This document shows positions 12,101 to 27,324 of a stretch of DNA of 64,000 nt, one piece after another. The first letter of the stretch is position 1. The number at the start of each line of letters is the position of its first letter. Under the pieces are notes generated by a model, which saw only the letters and a program-made list of their open reading frames with translations, was not told where the DNA came from and ran no database searches. Location: assembly GCA_029339195.1 (NCBI GenBank), contig JAPTJF010000038.1, positions 1-64,000 of the forward strand, given 5' to 3'. The position numbers were made by a program, and so were the translations under genes. Source of the stretch: Micractinium sp. NFX-FRZ (Eukaryota > Chlorophyta > Trebouxiophyceae > Chlorellales > Chlorellaceae).

Positions 12101-13784
12101 CCCCCTCTGCTCCATGCCCACAACTGCCATGCTGGGCGGGCCGCCTGCAAGGAGGGGCTCAACAGTGAGGAGCACACAGCGGCGGGGCTGCCGACTGGCA
12201 GGCGCTCCTGAACCCACAATCTCTCGTTGCGCGCGCGAAGGGAGGGTGCCACAGCCAGCCCGGAGGAAGGCTGCACCAGTGTGCTCAGCAAACAGGGCAG
12301 GCTGGGCCCCAACAGCACAGCGTTGCCAGGGCGCACCGGCCCGGCCATTCTGCGGCCCGGCCTCGCAGCCTCACCTGCCAGCCGGGTGACCCGCAGGTGC
12401 AGGAGGCGGAGAATGCCAAACGACTTGTAGTGCTGGTACAGGCAGTACCCCACCCAACCCAGCACCAAGTAGCTGAGAGCAAAGGGCACCCTGCGGGCAG
12501 GTAGGGGAGGCCAGGGGGCAGGGGCAGCACACGTAGGCCAGCGGCGCGGTCGGCAGGGCATGGCTACTGTATGCATGTGAGATTGGCAAAACAGCATGCC
12601 ACAGGCACTGGTAGCACCCACAGCGGCCACAGCCTCCGCCGAGGCAGCAGCTCGCCCTCGGCACGCCCGCTGTGCGTCACGAGCAGCGCTCGGCAAAGTC
12701 GTGGCGCAGGTGCGCGCCTCCCCTCCCTGGCTCACCATAGCTTGCTGGATCCCTGCTCAATGTTGCTGAGCGTGTATCTCATGATGGAGGCAACATTGGC
12801 GTACTGGTTGGTCTCTACCACGTCGCCCGTCATGCACAGCGGGATGACTGTGCCGGGGAGTGGGGGGCCCAGAGAAGGAGTGGGGCCGGTGAAGGCTTGG
12901 TGCAAGGCAGCGCAGGCATGGTACATTGCGGTACAGGCAGCATAGCAGGACAGAGCAGTGCAGTGCAGGGCAGGCCAGGGCAGGCACCGGTGAGCGGGCG
13001 GCCCTGCTCCTCACCCACGGCACAGCAGATGGCCGCCAGCGGCCCGAAGATGTGGATGCCGAGCATCAGGAAACGGGTGAGCATCTGGGCAGCATTGGGG
13101 GGAAGGCAAGGCGGTGGTGGGGCAGGCTGGGTGGGGCCTGGGCGACCCCGACTGTGCTGGATGGCTGGCAGGTGCACTCATCGCGATGCCATTGCCTCTG
13201 CACCGCGGTGCTCAGCAGCAGCAGGCTGGATGTCTCGCGCTTTCGCCAGCCCCACGCACTGCCCCACAGCACCCCACCGCTCCCCAGCGCACCAGCGCAT
13301 CCAGCCCCGCCGTCTGCATGAACTCCCCGTCGCTGACAAGGAAGGTGGGCGCCAGGAAGCCGGCGCAGCGGTGCAGCAGGCCCGCCAGGCGCAGGGGCGG
13401 CGGGCGGGCACGCAGGTCGGGCAGCTGCACCCGCTTGGCGTAGATGGAGTGCAGCGGGCCTCTGCAGCAGCAGCAGGAGAAAGGGAGCCGAAGAGAAGTG
13501 TCACGGAGAATGACTGGCAGGGGTGGCTGGCTGGCAGGTGTGAGCACCCAAGCAGCGTGTACTGCTCACCCCGTCAACCTGCCCTGGACCCGGCCTCGCC
13601 CTGCCCTTGACCCTGACCTGAAGAGGGCCCACAGGGCGAGGAAGCATGAGCCGGCAACGAGGGAGACACAGAGTGAGGTGAGGATCTCAGAGGAAGTCAC
13701 AACTTCGGGCGCTAACAGGTCATTCAGCGGTGCTGGGGACGGTGAGGGAGAGAACGACGTGGGGTCGAGTGAGGGCGATGCCAT
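5380..13784 (-). CDS. OSCA/CSC1-family hyperosmolality- and stretch-gated cation channel (TMEM63/DUF221)
   Basis: Twenty-two exons give 1,088 aa in phase: 13618-13784, 13293-13461, 13015-13084, 12736-12847, 12375-12490, 12053-12144, 11464-11836, 11076-11226, 10404-10779, 9843-10222, 9494-9575, 9194-9359, 8687-8764, 8409-8482, 7922-8066, 7556-7661, 7239-7291, 6918-7081, 6569-6655, 6116-6234, 5663-5810 and 5380-5418. Domain order is that of CSC1 channels. An N-terminal helix comes first, then IYAKRVQLPDLRARPPPL and the remaining N-terminal helices, including FALSYLVLGWVGYCLYQHYK. A long cytosolic domain follows, ending in TAFIALF and WAALWVTWWQRTLRKLAVIP. The 7TM pore domain includes DRRITVLFFSFNVFNTFLGS, GYWLTMLGTALPTASTYFLN and ALSYAVIAPLVLPAAAGFFL. 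The cytosolic domain is enlarged by acidic low-complexity sequence and a DGQPL repeat. Intron 16 uses a GC donor. The exon 9 acceptor could be 10779 or 10767; both keep frame. Confidence 0.95.
7355..7405. repeat. GGGCA pentanucleotide repeat
   Basis: Short tandem array of GGGCA units in the OSCA intron between exons 16 and 17, interrupted by one ATCAC unit near 7381. Confidence 0.85.
7811..7873 (-). pseudogene. Decayed copy of the OSCA exon 15 3' end and its donor site
   Basis: This intronic stretch repeats the last ~45 nt of exon 15 plus the start of the following intron, about 101 nt downstream in transcript direction. Translated on the minus strand, the copy reads GGSVFQQTGSTRNERG against GGSVFQQIGSTLNEPG in the real exon at 7922-8066. 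It keeps a GT donor but has no acceptor of its own. Confidence 0.8.
9148..9180. repeat. CCAG tetranucleotide repeat
   Basis: About eight CCAG units in the OSCA intron between exons 12 and 13. Confidence 0.9.
10526..10581 (-). repeat. In-frame coding minisatellite (DGQPL/DGQPV)
   Basis: Four 15-nt units in OSCA exon 9 encode GQPLDGQPLDGQPLDGQPVD. The unit length is a multiple of three, so copy number can change without breaking frame. It lies in the cytosolic domain outside the conserved core. Confidence 0.9.
10840..11035. repeat. Intronic minisatellite, ~21-nt units
   Basis: About nine imperfect units of the type CAGCNCTGCCCTCTNCC(A/T)TA fill most of the OSCA intron between exons 8 and 9. 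Two sub-variants alternate: a CCATAACC form and a GTCCTATCC form. Confidence 0.85.
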
Positions 13785-15312
13785 GGCGGGCTTGGGCGCC
13801 GCCTGCACGCTTGCCCTCGCTGCACAACAGGGAGGCGCAACGGCAGGGCGGCGGGCAGTGTTGAACGGCTGGCCGACGTGTGGTTGAATGCGGCTTGGCG
13901 AGAATTCGCCACTTGCGCTACAGACAGGGTTCGTTTGGAGTGCAATAGCCGCCGCCTCGCAAGGGTAGCGGCACGCACGGCCCTGGCTGAAGCGGGGGGC
14001 GGCAGCAGGGGCGGCGGCGGCCGAAGTGTGGCAGTGTGGCGGGCAGCCCTCCGCGGCAAAATCTCGCACCTGCTGCCTCTCAGACTTGCGCTAGTCAGTT
14101 GGGGGCGTGCCGCAAGCAAGCAAGCAAGCAAGCAAGCAAGCTGTCGGCAGCGCTACCGCGACGCTGGCGCGGAAAGGGCGCAGTCCAGAACAATACCGGG
14201 CACTTATCAAAGCACGGGGTGTGTGAGCGTGAAGCGGCTGTGTGCCATGGGCATCTTTTGCTTGGCGCCCCCCATGGGAAGTATCCCATCCAGGTGACGC
14301 CGCCTCTCGCCTGCACGACCAGCACCCTTTGAATGGGAGGTGCGGCCACCAAGGCTGTCGCTAGAGGCTGCTGTTCATTTCCCGGAGGACTGGCACAACT
14401 GTCTCCTGCATGAGTCTGGCCAAGGGGATTGCTGCGGCGGCATTGGGCCGGGCGGCAGCTGGTACACCGTATGCGCTCACACGGCGTCCAGAATCACAGG
14501 TGCCTCATCTGGAAACAATGCAAGGACCAACAAGATTCCGATAGCTGGCCACTACCCCGCTGCTGCCGCCCACTCCACGCACACCAAGCCACCCGGTGCA
14601 CCGCGCGCGCTCTTCCAGCGCGTGGCGCCCCACCAACACAAGGAGAGGAGGACCGTCGCCGCTGCAATGCCCTGACGGCATTTTGTGCTGGTGGCAGGGT
14701 TACCTGGTGATTTGACGAGTGTCTCACCGACGCTCCACTCAGTGCTCGGCAGCGCTCCTGCCCACCCCACCCCACCCGCGCCCTGCCCCCGCCCGCCGTG
14801 GCCGTGGCCCCGGCCTGGCCTGCACTTCTCCCCTGCCAACACCTCCCCTCCCACCATGGAGCCAGTATGCCATCCTTTGCCACTCAGGATGACAGCAGCA
14901 ATGGGCAGAGTGCAGTGAGAGGGCCATGGCCTCCTGCCAACCGACAGATTCGCCAGCGTGGCACGCCAGCTAGGCCTTCCTTCGCCCTCTGCCCAAAGCA
15001 AGACAATTGCCTCGTGCACTGCCGCTGCGCCTTTCGGGTGCACTGCTGCCGGGCGCCCCGCTGGCCCAGCAGCATCCGCCCGCCCCACCTGCATAAGCAC
15101 CCCTCAGGCTGACTGACCTGCCTGCACGGCATGCAGCGGGGCACCCCTGGTGTCGGGCCTGGCGCCCCATCCAGGGCCCTTCCCCGCCGCTCCGAGCTGG
15201 TGCACACTCTGCACTTCTGCCTGGCTGGGCCAGCGTCCTGCGTTACAGATGCCTAATCTGAAGACATGTTACAAGAGTGACCTAACAAGCAAGCCGGTGA
15301 CGGCCAGCTGGG
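13785..15312. other. Intergenic region upstream of OSCA, downstream of TraB gene
   Basis: This 1.5 kb between two minus-strand genes includes the presumed OSCA promoter. Candidate TraB 3' exons were looked for here and none was convincing. Open frames such as 14494-14883 on the minus strand lack domain signals. A GCAA tetranucleotide repeat sits at 14113-14141. Confidence 0.5.
14113..14141. repeat. GCAA tetranucleotide repeat
   Basis: Seven perfect GCAA units, about 330 nt upstream of the OSCA start codon. Confidence 0.95.
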
Positions 15313-18044
15313 CTACTGCTGCCACACAGTCCACGCCCACCAAGCGGCGCTCACCAGCGCTGTTTCCAGCGCGAACCGCCCCACCGCCGCCGTCCGCTGC
15401 CGCGCCCGCTGCCCCCGGTTGTTCTTGCCCCCCACAAGGTCGCTGAACCGCAGGTGGGCGCCGGCTGCGGGGCGGGGAGGGTGAGGTGGAGGAGGGTGAG
15501 GTGGCGGGGGAGGCAGGTGGACACCAGCCCCCTGCACTGCTCACCCAGGCCACCTGTCGTATGCCTGCCTGCTTGTGCACCCACCCGCTGCCTACCACTG
15601 CCTGCCTGCCTCCATCCCACTGCTCACCCCCTCATGGCTCCCGCCCACCCCCACCACCCCCACCTTCCCTTCCCCCCATACCTGCATCGTGTGTGAGCGC
15701 GTAGCACACGCCGCGCAGGTGGCCCTTGCCCACCACGCCCACCACCCGCGTCGCGCCGTTGACCGCCTTGCTGCGCTTGAGCGACCAAGCCAGGTAGAGG
15801 TCGCGCTCGTGCACCAGGGGCCCCACCAGCTGCAGAGGCATGGGAGGGGAGAGGACAGTACAGTCAGACAGTGGGCAAGCAAATGGGCGGCTGCAAGCAA
15901 GGGGTCGGACAGCGTGAGGGGCAAAGGGTGAGAGTCAAAGCGGGCGGGTGCTAATAAGGGGTCGCACAGCCCAGCACAGACCAGGCGGAGGGCTGTCCCC
16001 GTGCGCCCGTGATAACCGGGAGCGCAGGCGGCGACACGATAGCGGATTGGGCCAAAGCACGCTGCAGGTTGACAGCAGCAGCAGCAGCAACAGCAGCATC
16101 ACCGCTACCAGCACAGTGCACTGGACCGCCTGCTCGTGTGCCCGCCGCCCCGTTCACGCCTCCGCCCTCTGCCCACGCTCCCCTGTACCAGCGCCCTCAC
16201 CTGCGGGTACTGCTCACTGAGAGAGTTGAACAGCAGCGACACGGCATCGTCGTCCTTCAGCCGCTCCACAGCCGCCTCGTCAAACGACCCCTGCAGGCCC
16301 CAGGCCCAAGGGGAAGGTGCCAAAGGGGGGACACGTCTCAAGGAGAGAGGCCCACTGAGGCATAGCGGCACGGTGTCCTCGCCTTGAAGCCCTGCCTGCC
16401 ACAGGTGCCTGAACCAGCTGGTCTGTGCGGAGCACCCGGGAAAAGGGGCGACAGGTGGGAGCGGCAGGGATACCAGACGTCATGCAGACTGGGGCAGCAG
16501 CCATGCCAGACCCCCTGGCAGGCTGGGGCAGCGCATGCAGCCTGCGCACCTGCTGCACGCTGCTCAGGCCCTCTGCCAGCTCAGCGCCCAGCTGAAAGCG
16601 CTGCCGCCAGGTCAGCGCCTCCCAGGCGCGCTGCAGCGTGATCTCTATCGGCCGGTCGCCCAGCACCAGCTGCAAGTGTGCAGGGCGGGCAGGGGAGGCA
16701 GAGGGTGGAGGGGGTGTCGGCGTGCGCGCCGGGGGGCTCGGAAGCAGCAGGATGCGATATGCTGTCAGAAGAGGTGCTAACATGCTGCTGCTGGGCCTGC
16801 TGGGCCTGCTGGCGAGCTGGAGCGGACAGGGACAGGCAGGAGTGGGCTTTGTCCAGCCTGCGAACAGGGCCATTGCCAACATTGGCCAGTGGCAATGCCC
16901 AGCCTGCTCCATCTCCCAAGGCAATAGGCAGCCCGGTAGCCCCTCTTGTGGCACACGGACCACGCAGAGCAGGCCACCGCCCTGGCATACAGTAGCCTGC
17001 CTGCCGGCCGCACCTGCGCACGTAGCGCCTCTGCCTCCTCCCGCGCCGCCACAAACTCCCCGCCTCCAGCCACCCCCAAGCTGCCCGCCATCCTGGCGGA
17101 CAGGCGGCTCAGCAGGAGGCGCAGCAGCAGGGCGGAGGCGCCGCCCAGCTCCATGCTGCGCTGGAACGTGGGCAGCAGGCCGCCGCCGCTCAGGCCCAGC
17201 AGGTTGGGCCCGCCGCCGCTACCCCCTGAGCCGCTGCTGATGCCGCTGCCGCCGCCGCTGCTGCTGCTGCTGCTGCTGCTGGCCTGCTCCTCCTCCTCGC
17301 TGAAGCTGCCTCCGCCCGCAGACTGCAGCGCCACTGCTCCCGTGCTCCCATTGCTGCCGCCCAGCCCCGGCGCAGAAGGAGCCCCCTGCTGCTCTCCAGG
17401 TGCTGCCGCTGCTGCTGCTGCGCCGCTGGCGGGGTACATGACTGCCTGTCGCGAGCGGCAGAGCTCAACCACGACGGCATCCGGCTGCACCGCCTCCACC
17501 ACCCGCCGCACATCTGCCGCCGACTGTTGTGACACATGGGCGGTGCCTACCAGGAAAATTTGGAGCGGCTCCTGGTAGCCGTCGGTGCGGCGCTCGCTGT
17601 ACAGGGCGGGCCGCTCCAGGGCCACCAGCGTGCCTGCAGGCCACCAGGCAGGAAGCAGGGGAGGGTCGGCCGTGGTTGTGGGTGACGGCCGGCAGCCTGA
17701 GTGCTCAGAAGCAGGCTAACCCGGCCATGATGTGGGTGCAGGCAGCAGCCAGGGAGGCAAGCCGTGCGCCATGGCGGCATGGGACGGCCCGGGAGATTGA
17801 GGCAGTGGGACAAGCGGGACGGCAGGCGGTGGCAGGCGGGTGGCGGCAGGCGGGCGGCGGTGGCACCTGACTGCACCAGCGGGAGCAGCTCGGGATGCTG
17901 CCTGCTGATGAGATCGGCGGTCTTTTGCTGGAGGATGCGGTGATCGTAGCCCTTGGGAGGCCCCTTGACCAGAGGAGCAGGGGAGCCGGAGGAGGCCTGG
18001 GCTGCCACCAACAGGCGTCGAGGAACTATCGACGAAGCGAGCAT
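15313..18044 (-). CDS. TraB/PrgY-domain protein, organelle-targeted
   Basis: Six exons encode 435 aa: 17867-18044, 17014-17633, 16550-16669, 16201-16290, 15682-15829 and 15313-15464. The N-terminus MLASSIVPRRLLVAAQASS is a plausible plastid or mitochondrial presequence. The family hallmark FLVGTAHVSQQSAADV is followed by QPDAVVVELCRSRQAVMYP, which matches the GTAH and ELC motifs of TraB. Later exons give GDRPIEITLQRAWEALTW, a (V/L)hERD segment (LVGPLVHERDLYLAW) and VVGVVGKGHLRGV, the second Gly/His motif. A low-complexity insert of Glu, Ser and Gly separates the first motifs from the helical middle. The protein ends LVSAAWWAWTVWQQ, a hydrophobic tail. A GTGAGC in exon 6 at about 15354 could be a donor to further exons, but none was found, so I read through to the stop. 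Molecular function is not known to me. Confidence 0.9.
17225..17290 (-). repeat. Poly-Ser/Gly coding repeat in TraB gene
   Basis: GCT-type trinucleotide runs encode eight consecutive Ser followed by Gly/Ser. They lie in the insert between the GTAH region and the rest of the TraB domain. Confidence 0.85.
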
Positions 18045-18203
18045 TTCGCACAAATTAGGTGACTCAATGCATGTGAGAGGCAAGTTAGCAGATGGGCCAG
18101 TGGCTTGTGAAGGGTTTTCACCGCACGCACCGCAGGGCAGCCTGGTCCCGCGAGAATACACATGCAAGTGAGCCTTTTGGCGTCCTCGCCAAATGTGAGC
18201 ATC

Positions 18204-18210
18204 TATTTAA
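18204..18210 (+). promoter_or_regulatory. Possible TATA-like element in divergent promoter
   Basis: TATTTAA lies in a locally AT-richer patch of the 287-nt divergent spacer between the TraB gene (minus) and the exonuclease gene (plus), 122 nt upstream of the exonuclease ATG. No further support is visible. Confidence 0.25.
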
Positions 18211-18331
18211 GTTGTTCAACGTTCATTCATACGTCTCAAAGCCTCGAATTTGCCGACGGCACACTTCTCGCCTGCGATACCGTCCACCCCACCCTACCTT
18301 CGGCATCTGATCACGCCGAATTCGGCAGGCA

Positions 18332-21300
18332 ATGTCGGCTGGGTTGCGGTGTGGGCTGCCACAAGTGCTGCGCTTGCGAACCCTGCCGGCCCTGCGCAGC
18401 GTTGGTGGGCAGCTGGCGGCAGCACCGAAGACTGTCGTCACCCCACATGCAGCCAATCAGCCCCCAGCAGCGGCGGCTGGCCAGTGGCAGCAGGCGGCAG
18501 CGGTGTCGGCGGCGGCAGTAGCCGGCCGGTCGAGTAGGCAGCAGAGGACCACCGCTGCCGCTGCTGGTGGCAGCGGAGATGGCAGCAGGAGCAGGAGTGA
18601 GAGCAGCAGGGCTCGCAGCAGTGGCAGGCGGCAGGTGCACGCAACAACAACACGTGCAACGGCGGATGAGGCGTCGAATCCAGGCGCCGGCGACTATGGG
18701 CTCCCGGCCGACGGCAAACGGTAGGTTGCGGGCCGCGCAGGCAGAGCAATGTTGACTCGGCCCTGTCCCAGTGATGGAGGCCACTTGCTTGTCTGGCTGT
18801 ATGGGCTGCCGGCACTGCGCCATGCCGACCCAGCGGCCAGCCCTGGCAAGCACATAGCGCGTGTGTGTGTGCTGCTCGCGACTGCCGACCACATCCCCAC
18901 TCGTGCATGCTGCTCTGCTGCCGCCAGCCGTCCAGCCTGCTGCAGGGCGGTGCTCACAGACGCCAATTCTGCTCTCACTCTTCATCCCTCCCCCGCTTTC
19001 ATGCATGCCTGCTGCGCTGCTGCCGCCCGCCCGCCCCGCTGCAGCATGGTGCTCACAGACGCCATGGCCCTGCTGTACCGCTCACACTACGCCTTCTCCG
19101 AGGCCCACCGCCTGCGCAACGCAGCGGGTGCGTCGTGCATGGTGCCTGCCCGCCTGCTGCTCAATCGCTGTTCTCATCCCACCTGCTGCCTGCCACGACG
19201 TGCCGGCCTGCCAGAGCGCCACCCGCGCAGCCCACCACTCGACGCGCCGCTCACCCTGCTGGAACTGGCCGCCTCCCCTGGCACCTCCCTGCTGCTGCCC
19301 ATCCATCCTGGATCGTCCCTCCCTCTCTCGCTGTCCCTCTCTCCCTGCGCAGGCGAGGACACACCATTGTGCTGCTTGTTTCTGCCTCGTCCACCATGCT
19401 GAACCTGCTTGCCCCCTTGCACCTGCCCCTGCCCCCCACTCTCCCCCCCTGCACAGGCGAGGACACCACGGTGCTGTTTGGCTTCCTCTCCACCCTGCTC
19501 AACCTGCTGGAGCTGTCGCCGCCGCCCACACACTTTGCGGTGGTGCTGGATGCGCCGGGCAAGACGTTCAGGTGGGTTGCAGGGTGTGGGAAGGGGGTTT
19601 GTATAGCAGCGCCCGAGCAGCGCCCGAGACCCTTCCTCAGTCAATTCGTGTGCAAGTGCGGTGACTGGGTGATGTGCCTGCATGCATCCCTCCCTGCAGG
19701 CACGAGATGTACCCCGCCTACAAGGGGCAGCGCGCGGCGTGCCCCGACGAAGTGAAGGAGGCCATCCCCCGCCTGCAGCAGCTGCTCACAGCCATGGCAA
19801 TACCCTTCATACAGGTGGGGGCTGCCACAGTGGAAGAAGGTCAGGAGGAAATCGCGAATGGGGGGGGTGGGCGCACTGAGGGTCGGCTGGGCCCTGAGTG
19901 GCTGGTTGTGCAACGACTGAGTGCTTGGGTTGGGGGTGTGGTTGTGGCGAGAGGCAATGTATAAGCAGTACATTCTGTGCATGTGGTCCCGTGCAGGTGC
20001 CTGGTGTGGAGGCGGACGACGTGATTGGCACGATGGCGTGCCGAGCGGTGCAGGTGCAGTAGCCGCATGTGTGGGGCAGCACTGCGCAGGGAGGGCTCGG
20101 AGGCAGGCCAACCGGGGTTGCGACGAAGCCTGGCCATGCTGCAGCATGCCACTCTGAAGGAGGGCTTCGTGGCGTCCCAGCTACCTGTCGCATGCCGTGC
20201 TGCGCCGCGCTGCGCCCTGCTGTGCCACGTGTCATGCAGGAGCGCCTCGCGTTGGCGGATACCTCGTCTGGCACCCACTGTTCCCAGCTGGTGTGCCGTG
20301 CTGCGCCATGCTGCGCTGAGCCATGCTGCGGCATGCTGTGCCATGCACCTGTGCAGGAGGGCATCGCCGTGGCGGTTGCCTCGCCCGACAAAGACTTTTT
20401 CCAGCTGCTGCGCCCGGGGGTCATCCTGCTGCGCCCGCCCAAGAAGCCGGCGCCCGGGGAACGCGTGAACAAGTATGCGCTGCTGCCCTACTCGGCCGCT
20501 GACTTCGAGGAGGTGGGAGGGTGGGCTAGGGGGGGGAAGAAGGAGGTGGGGTGTGGGCCGTGTGTGTGTGAGGTTGGGTGGAATAGCATGCCGGACAGCT
20601 CGGCCCTGTTTCGATGGGGTAGGGGTGTGTGGTCTGGATTTGGCGAATACGCCCCTGAAGAGTGTGTTTCTGGATTTTGTGATGTGATGTGGGGGGTGTG
20701 GATGGGATGTGATGTGGGGGGGGCAGGGGATGGGGCTCTGTGGTCCGGTGCGATGCTACAAGAGGGACTGCCTTTTCTGCAGGTGCAGCTGGGGATGCAG
20801 AAGGGCTGGCTGTCATTGTGGGAGTCGCTGGTTGGTGAGGCCACCTGTTGGCGCCCAAGCCGCCAACCCACCCATCGTCGCCCCACCCCTGCCCGCAGGA
20901 GTATGGGCTGCAGCCTTCCCAGTTTGTGGATGTGCTGGCCCTGGCTGGCGACGCCTCGGGTGAGCTGTTCTTGCACCCCTCTGTTCCTGTGTCGTTATCT
21001 TGCCCGGCTGTGTGGATGTGCTGGGGTGGCTGGCGACGCCTCGGGCCTTCTGCTGCTCCTCGTTTCACCTGCCAGCGCGTGCTGCTGTCTGTGCTGTGGC
21101 TGTGCGGGCGATGGCTGCCGGCACCTGGGGTCACCGCTTCCATCCACCCTTTCTCCTGCGTGGCTCTGTGCTCCACCGCCTAGCGCGCATGCATGAGTAG
21201 TCTTCCTGTAGCTGCCATCTGCCGCCTCTGTCTGACTGGCCGCCAGCCACGCACTGTCCCTGCTGGCTAACAGCCTTCAGCAGGGTCCAGGTCTCACCGT

Positions 21301-22444
21301 GCCACGCCTGTGCTCCACTGCGGCCGCTGCCCAATGGCCCTTGCCTCACCGCGGCCGCTGCCCCAAGGCCCCCTGCCTCGCCCTGTCCCCCTAAGTCCCG
21401 CCTGTTCCTCACCTGTCCTTCACTCACCGCCCCTGCCTGCCCTGACCATCACCCCGCCTGGCAGACAACGTGCCGGGGGTGTCGGGGATTGGCCCCAAGA
21501 CAGCGGTGGCGCTGCTCAAGCAGTGGGGCTCGCTGGAGGCGGTGCTGGAGCATGCAGAGGAGCTGAAGCCAAAGAAGGCGGCCGCGCAGCTCACCACTGG
21601 TGGGTGGGTACAGCTGGGAGTGCGTGCATGTGTATGAACGTGGGTGGTACAGCTGGGAGTGCATGCATGTGCACGCATGTGGGTGATACAGCTGGGAGCG
21701 CGTGCATGTGTATGCGTGTGGTGAGTGGGCGGTTGGTTTATCGACAGACGGGTAGGCACCCCAGGGACTGGGCTGTCCTTGGGTCTGATAAACGTATTGT
21801 ACGACATCCGCCGTTCGATGTGTGGCTCCCTTTGGTGGGTGGCCGTTGTCCCTGCAACCCCCTGCGTGCGCCCTGTGCACCAAGCCCGCCCGGCTTGCCT
21901 GCCTTCCTTGCCTTGCCCCGCATGTGCACCTCACGGCCTCCCCTCTCGTGCCCCCGCTGCGCTGCGGCTGCAGCCGAGGGCCGTGCGGCGGCCCAGCTGA
22001 GCCAGCAGCTGGTGCGCATAGAGACAGAGCTGGACCTCCCACCGCTGCAGTTGCCGCTGGAACGCCTCAGGTGGGCGCACTCAGAGGCAGCCTGGCGCTT
22101 GCTGCCTTGCAGGCAGTGCTGCTGGGGTGTGATGGAGGGCCGACAGGCGGGCGCGATGTGTTGCCTGCACGCTGCGCCAACCTCTTGTCACGGACTGCAC
22201 CTCCTTCATGCCTGCCGGTGCTCTGCCTCTCTATGCACCCATGTTGTCATGCCCCCAACCCCGCCCTCGCTTACCCTACCTGCCTCCCCACCACGTCTTT
22301 GTTCCCCCCTCCCCCCCCCTCCACGGCAGGCTGCTGCTGCCAGCAGACCGCGGCGCCGACCTTCTGCGCCAGTTCCAGGCTCTGGACTTCCAGCGGCACA
22401 CCGCACGCGTGCAGGCGCTGTGGCAGAGCGAGCTGTACCAGTAG
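18332..22444 (+). CDS. Organellar 5'-3' exonuclease, PolA N-terminal (FEN-like) type
   Basis: Ten exons give 440 aa: 18332-18720, 19045-19127, 19457-19571, 19700-19814, 19997-20053, 20357-20512, 20899-20959, 21465-21599, 21974-22070 and 22330-22444. The first ~130 residues (MSAGLRCGLPQVLRLRTLPA onwards, Ser/Arg/Ala-rich) act as a long presequence. The exonuclease domain has the expected order of metal-binding and helical-arch motifs: MVLTDAMALLYRSHYAF, VVLDAPGKTFRHEMYPAYKG, VPGVEADDVIGTMA, ASPDKDFFQLL, and the helix-hairpin-helix segment DNVPGVSGIGPKTAVALLKQ. No polymerase domain follows, so this is the stand-alone form also found in plants, expected to remove primers or flaps in organelle DNA. 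Several introns contain decayed copies of exon edges, annotated separately. Confidence 0.93.
18903..18985 (+). pseudogene. Decayed copy of exonuclease exon 2 start and acceptor
   Basis: CTGCAGGGCGGTGCTCACAG here mirrors CTGCAGCATGGTGCTCACAG at the real exon 2 boundary (19045), about 95 nt downstream. The polypyrimidine region before each is also similar. The copy lacks the Met codon and drifts out of frame. Confidence 0.8.
19336..19410 (+). pseudogene. Decayed copy of exonuclease exon 3 start and acceptor
   Basis: GCGCAGGCGAGGACACACCA at 19348 repeats GCACAGGCGAGGACACCACG of the true exon 3 boundary (19457), about 104 nt upstream of it. The similarity runs on through CTCAACCTGCT. A one-base shift makes the copy reach a stop quickly. 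Confidence 0.8.
20155..20320 (+). pseudogene. Two decayed copies of exonuclease exon 6 start
   Basis: GAAGGAGGGCTTCGTGGCG near 20158 and GCAGGAGCGCCTCGCGTTGG near 20236 resemble GCAGGAGGGCATCGCCGTGG at exon 6 (20357). Each is followed by related CATGCCGTGCTGCGCC-type sequence, so the intron looks like an old tandem array of about 80-120 nt units. Confidence 0.7.
21003..21053 (+). pseudogene. Decayed copy of exonuclease exon 7 3' end
   Basis: GTGGATGTGCTGGGGTGGCT and GGCGACGCCTCGG follow the real exon 7 end (20899-20959) by 86 nt and copy its last ~35 nt. The downstream donor GGTGAGC is replaced by GGCCTTC. Confidence 0.8.
21604..21722. repeat. Intronic minisatellite, three ~42-nt units
   Basis: Three units built on GGTACAGCTGGGAGTGCATG followed by a TGTGTATG/TGCACGCATG tract, directly after the donor of exonuclease exon 8. 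Confidence 0.85.
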
Positions 22445-23099
22445 GCGTGCACGGGGGCAGCAGTGGCAGCGGCAGATGTCAGCGGAAGTAGGTGGCGGGA
22501 GCCTGGGTGCTGCAACAGTGGCGTGGCAGACGGGCGGCAGCCAACTGTGTTGCCCTGCTTCTGTCATCTGAACGTGACAGCGGCATCTCGCTGGTGCACC
22601 ATGACGTCACCATTTCGATGTTAAGGCCTCACCTTTTGGAGCAGTCTGCGGTGGGCTTGGCAGGGAGGGAGGGCGGCATGCGGGGGCACAACAGCTGGCG
22701 CTGCATTCCTGACACCTCGAAGGTCAATTTTACGATGCAGCTGAGCACACAAGGCTCTCAGTATGGCACATGTAGCACCAATGCAGCCTGAGTTGGCCAG
22801 GACGGCTGGCTGAGCGAAAAGCGGTCCCTGCAGCGAGCACCGAGCGTGGCAGGGCGGCGGCGGCGGCGGTGCAGCTCTCAGCGAGCTCTGCAGCGCCGTC
22901 TGCGGCTGGCAACTTGCTACAAATGCACCACACAAGCGCAATTGATGGCTTCTGGGGCCGCAGGGCGCCTGCTAGCCGTGCAGCTCATGCATTTCCCTCC
23001 AGAAGAAGGCAACTGGGTGAGTGAAACTGGGGCCCCCGCCATCATCTCCCTCCTTCGTTGATCTCTTCCCCTTCACACACCAGACACACAAATTGCGCT
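22445..23099. other. Intergenic region upstream of GAPDH
   Basis: This 655-nt spacer contains the exonuclease 3' flank and the GAPDH promoter and 5' UTR. The last ~50 nt before the GAPDH ATG are pyrimidine-rich. No TATA box or other gene is apparent. Confidence 0.5.

Positions 23100-27324
<4,225 letters not shown>

Noticed and set aside
14350..15312. Further 3' exons of the TraB gene
   Set aside because: A possible donor exists at 15354, but no acceptor-exon pair gave protein-like sequence. Reading through to the stop at 15313 is simpler.
20781..20840. Possible extra exonuclease exon after CTGCAG at 20781 (reading VQLGMQKGW)
   Set aside because: Exon 6 joins exon 7 (EYGLQPSQF) in phase and matches the family. 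The extra segment has no suitable donor.
21310..22491. Plus-strand open frame of 393 codons
   Set aside because: Reads through introns of the exonuclease gene in a different frame from its exons.
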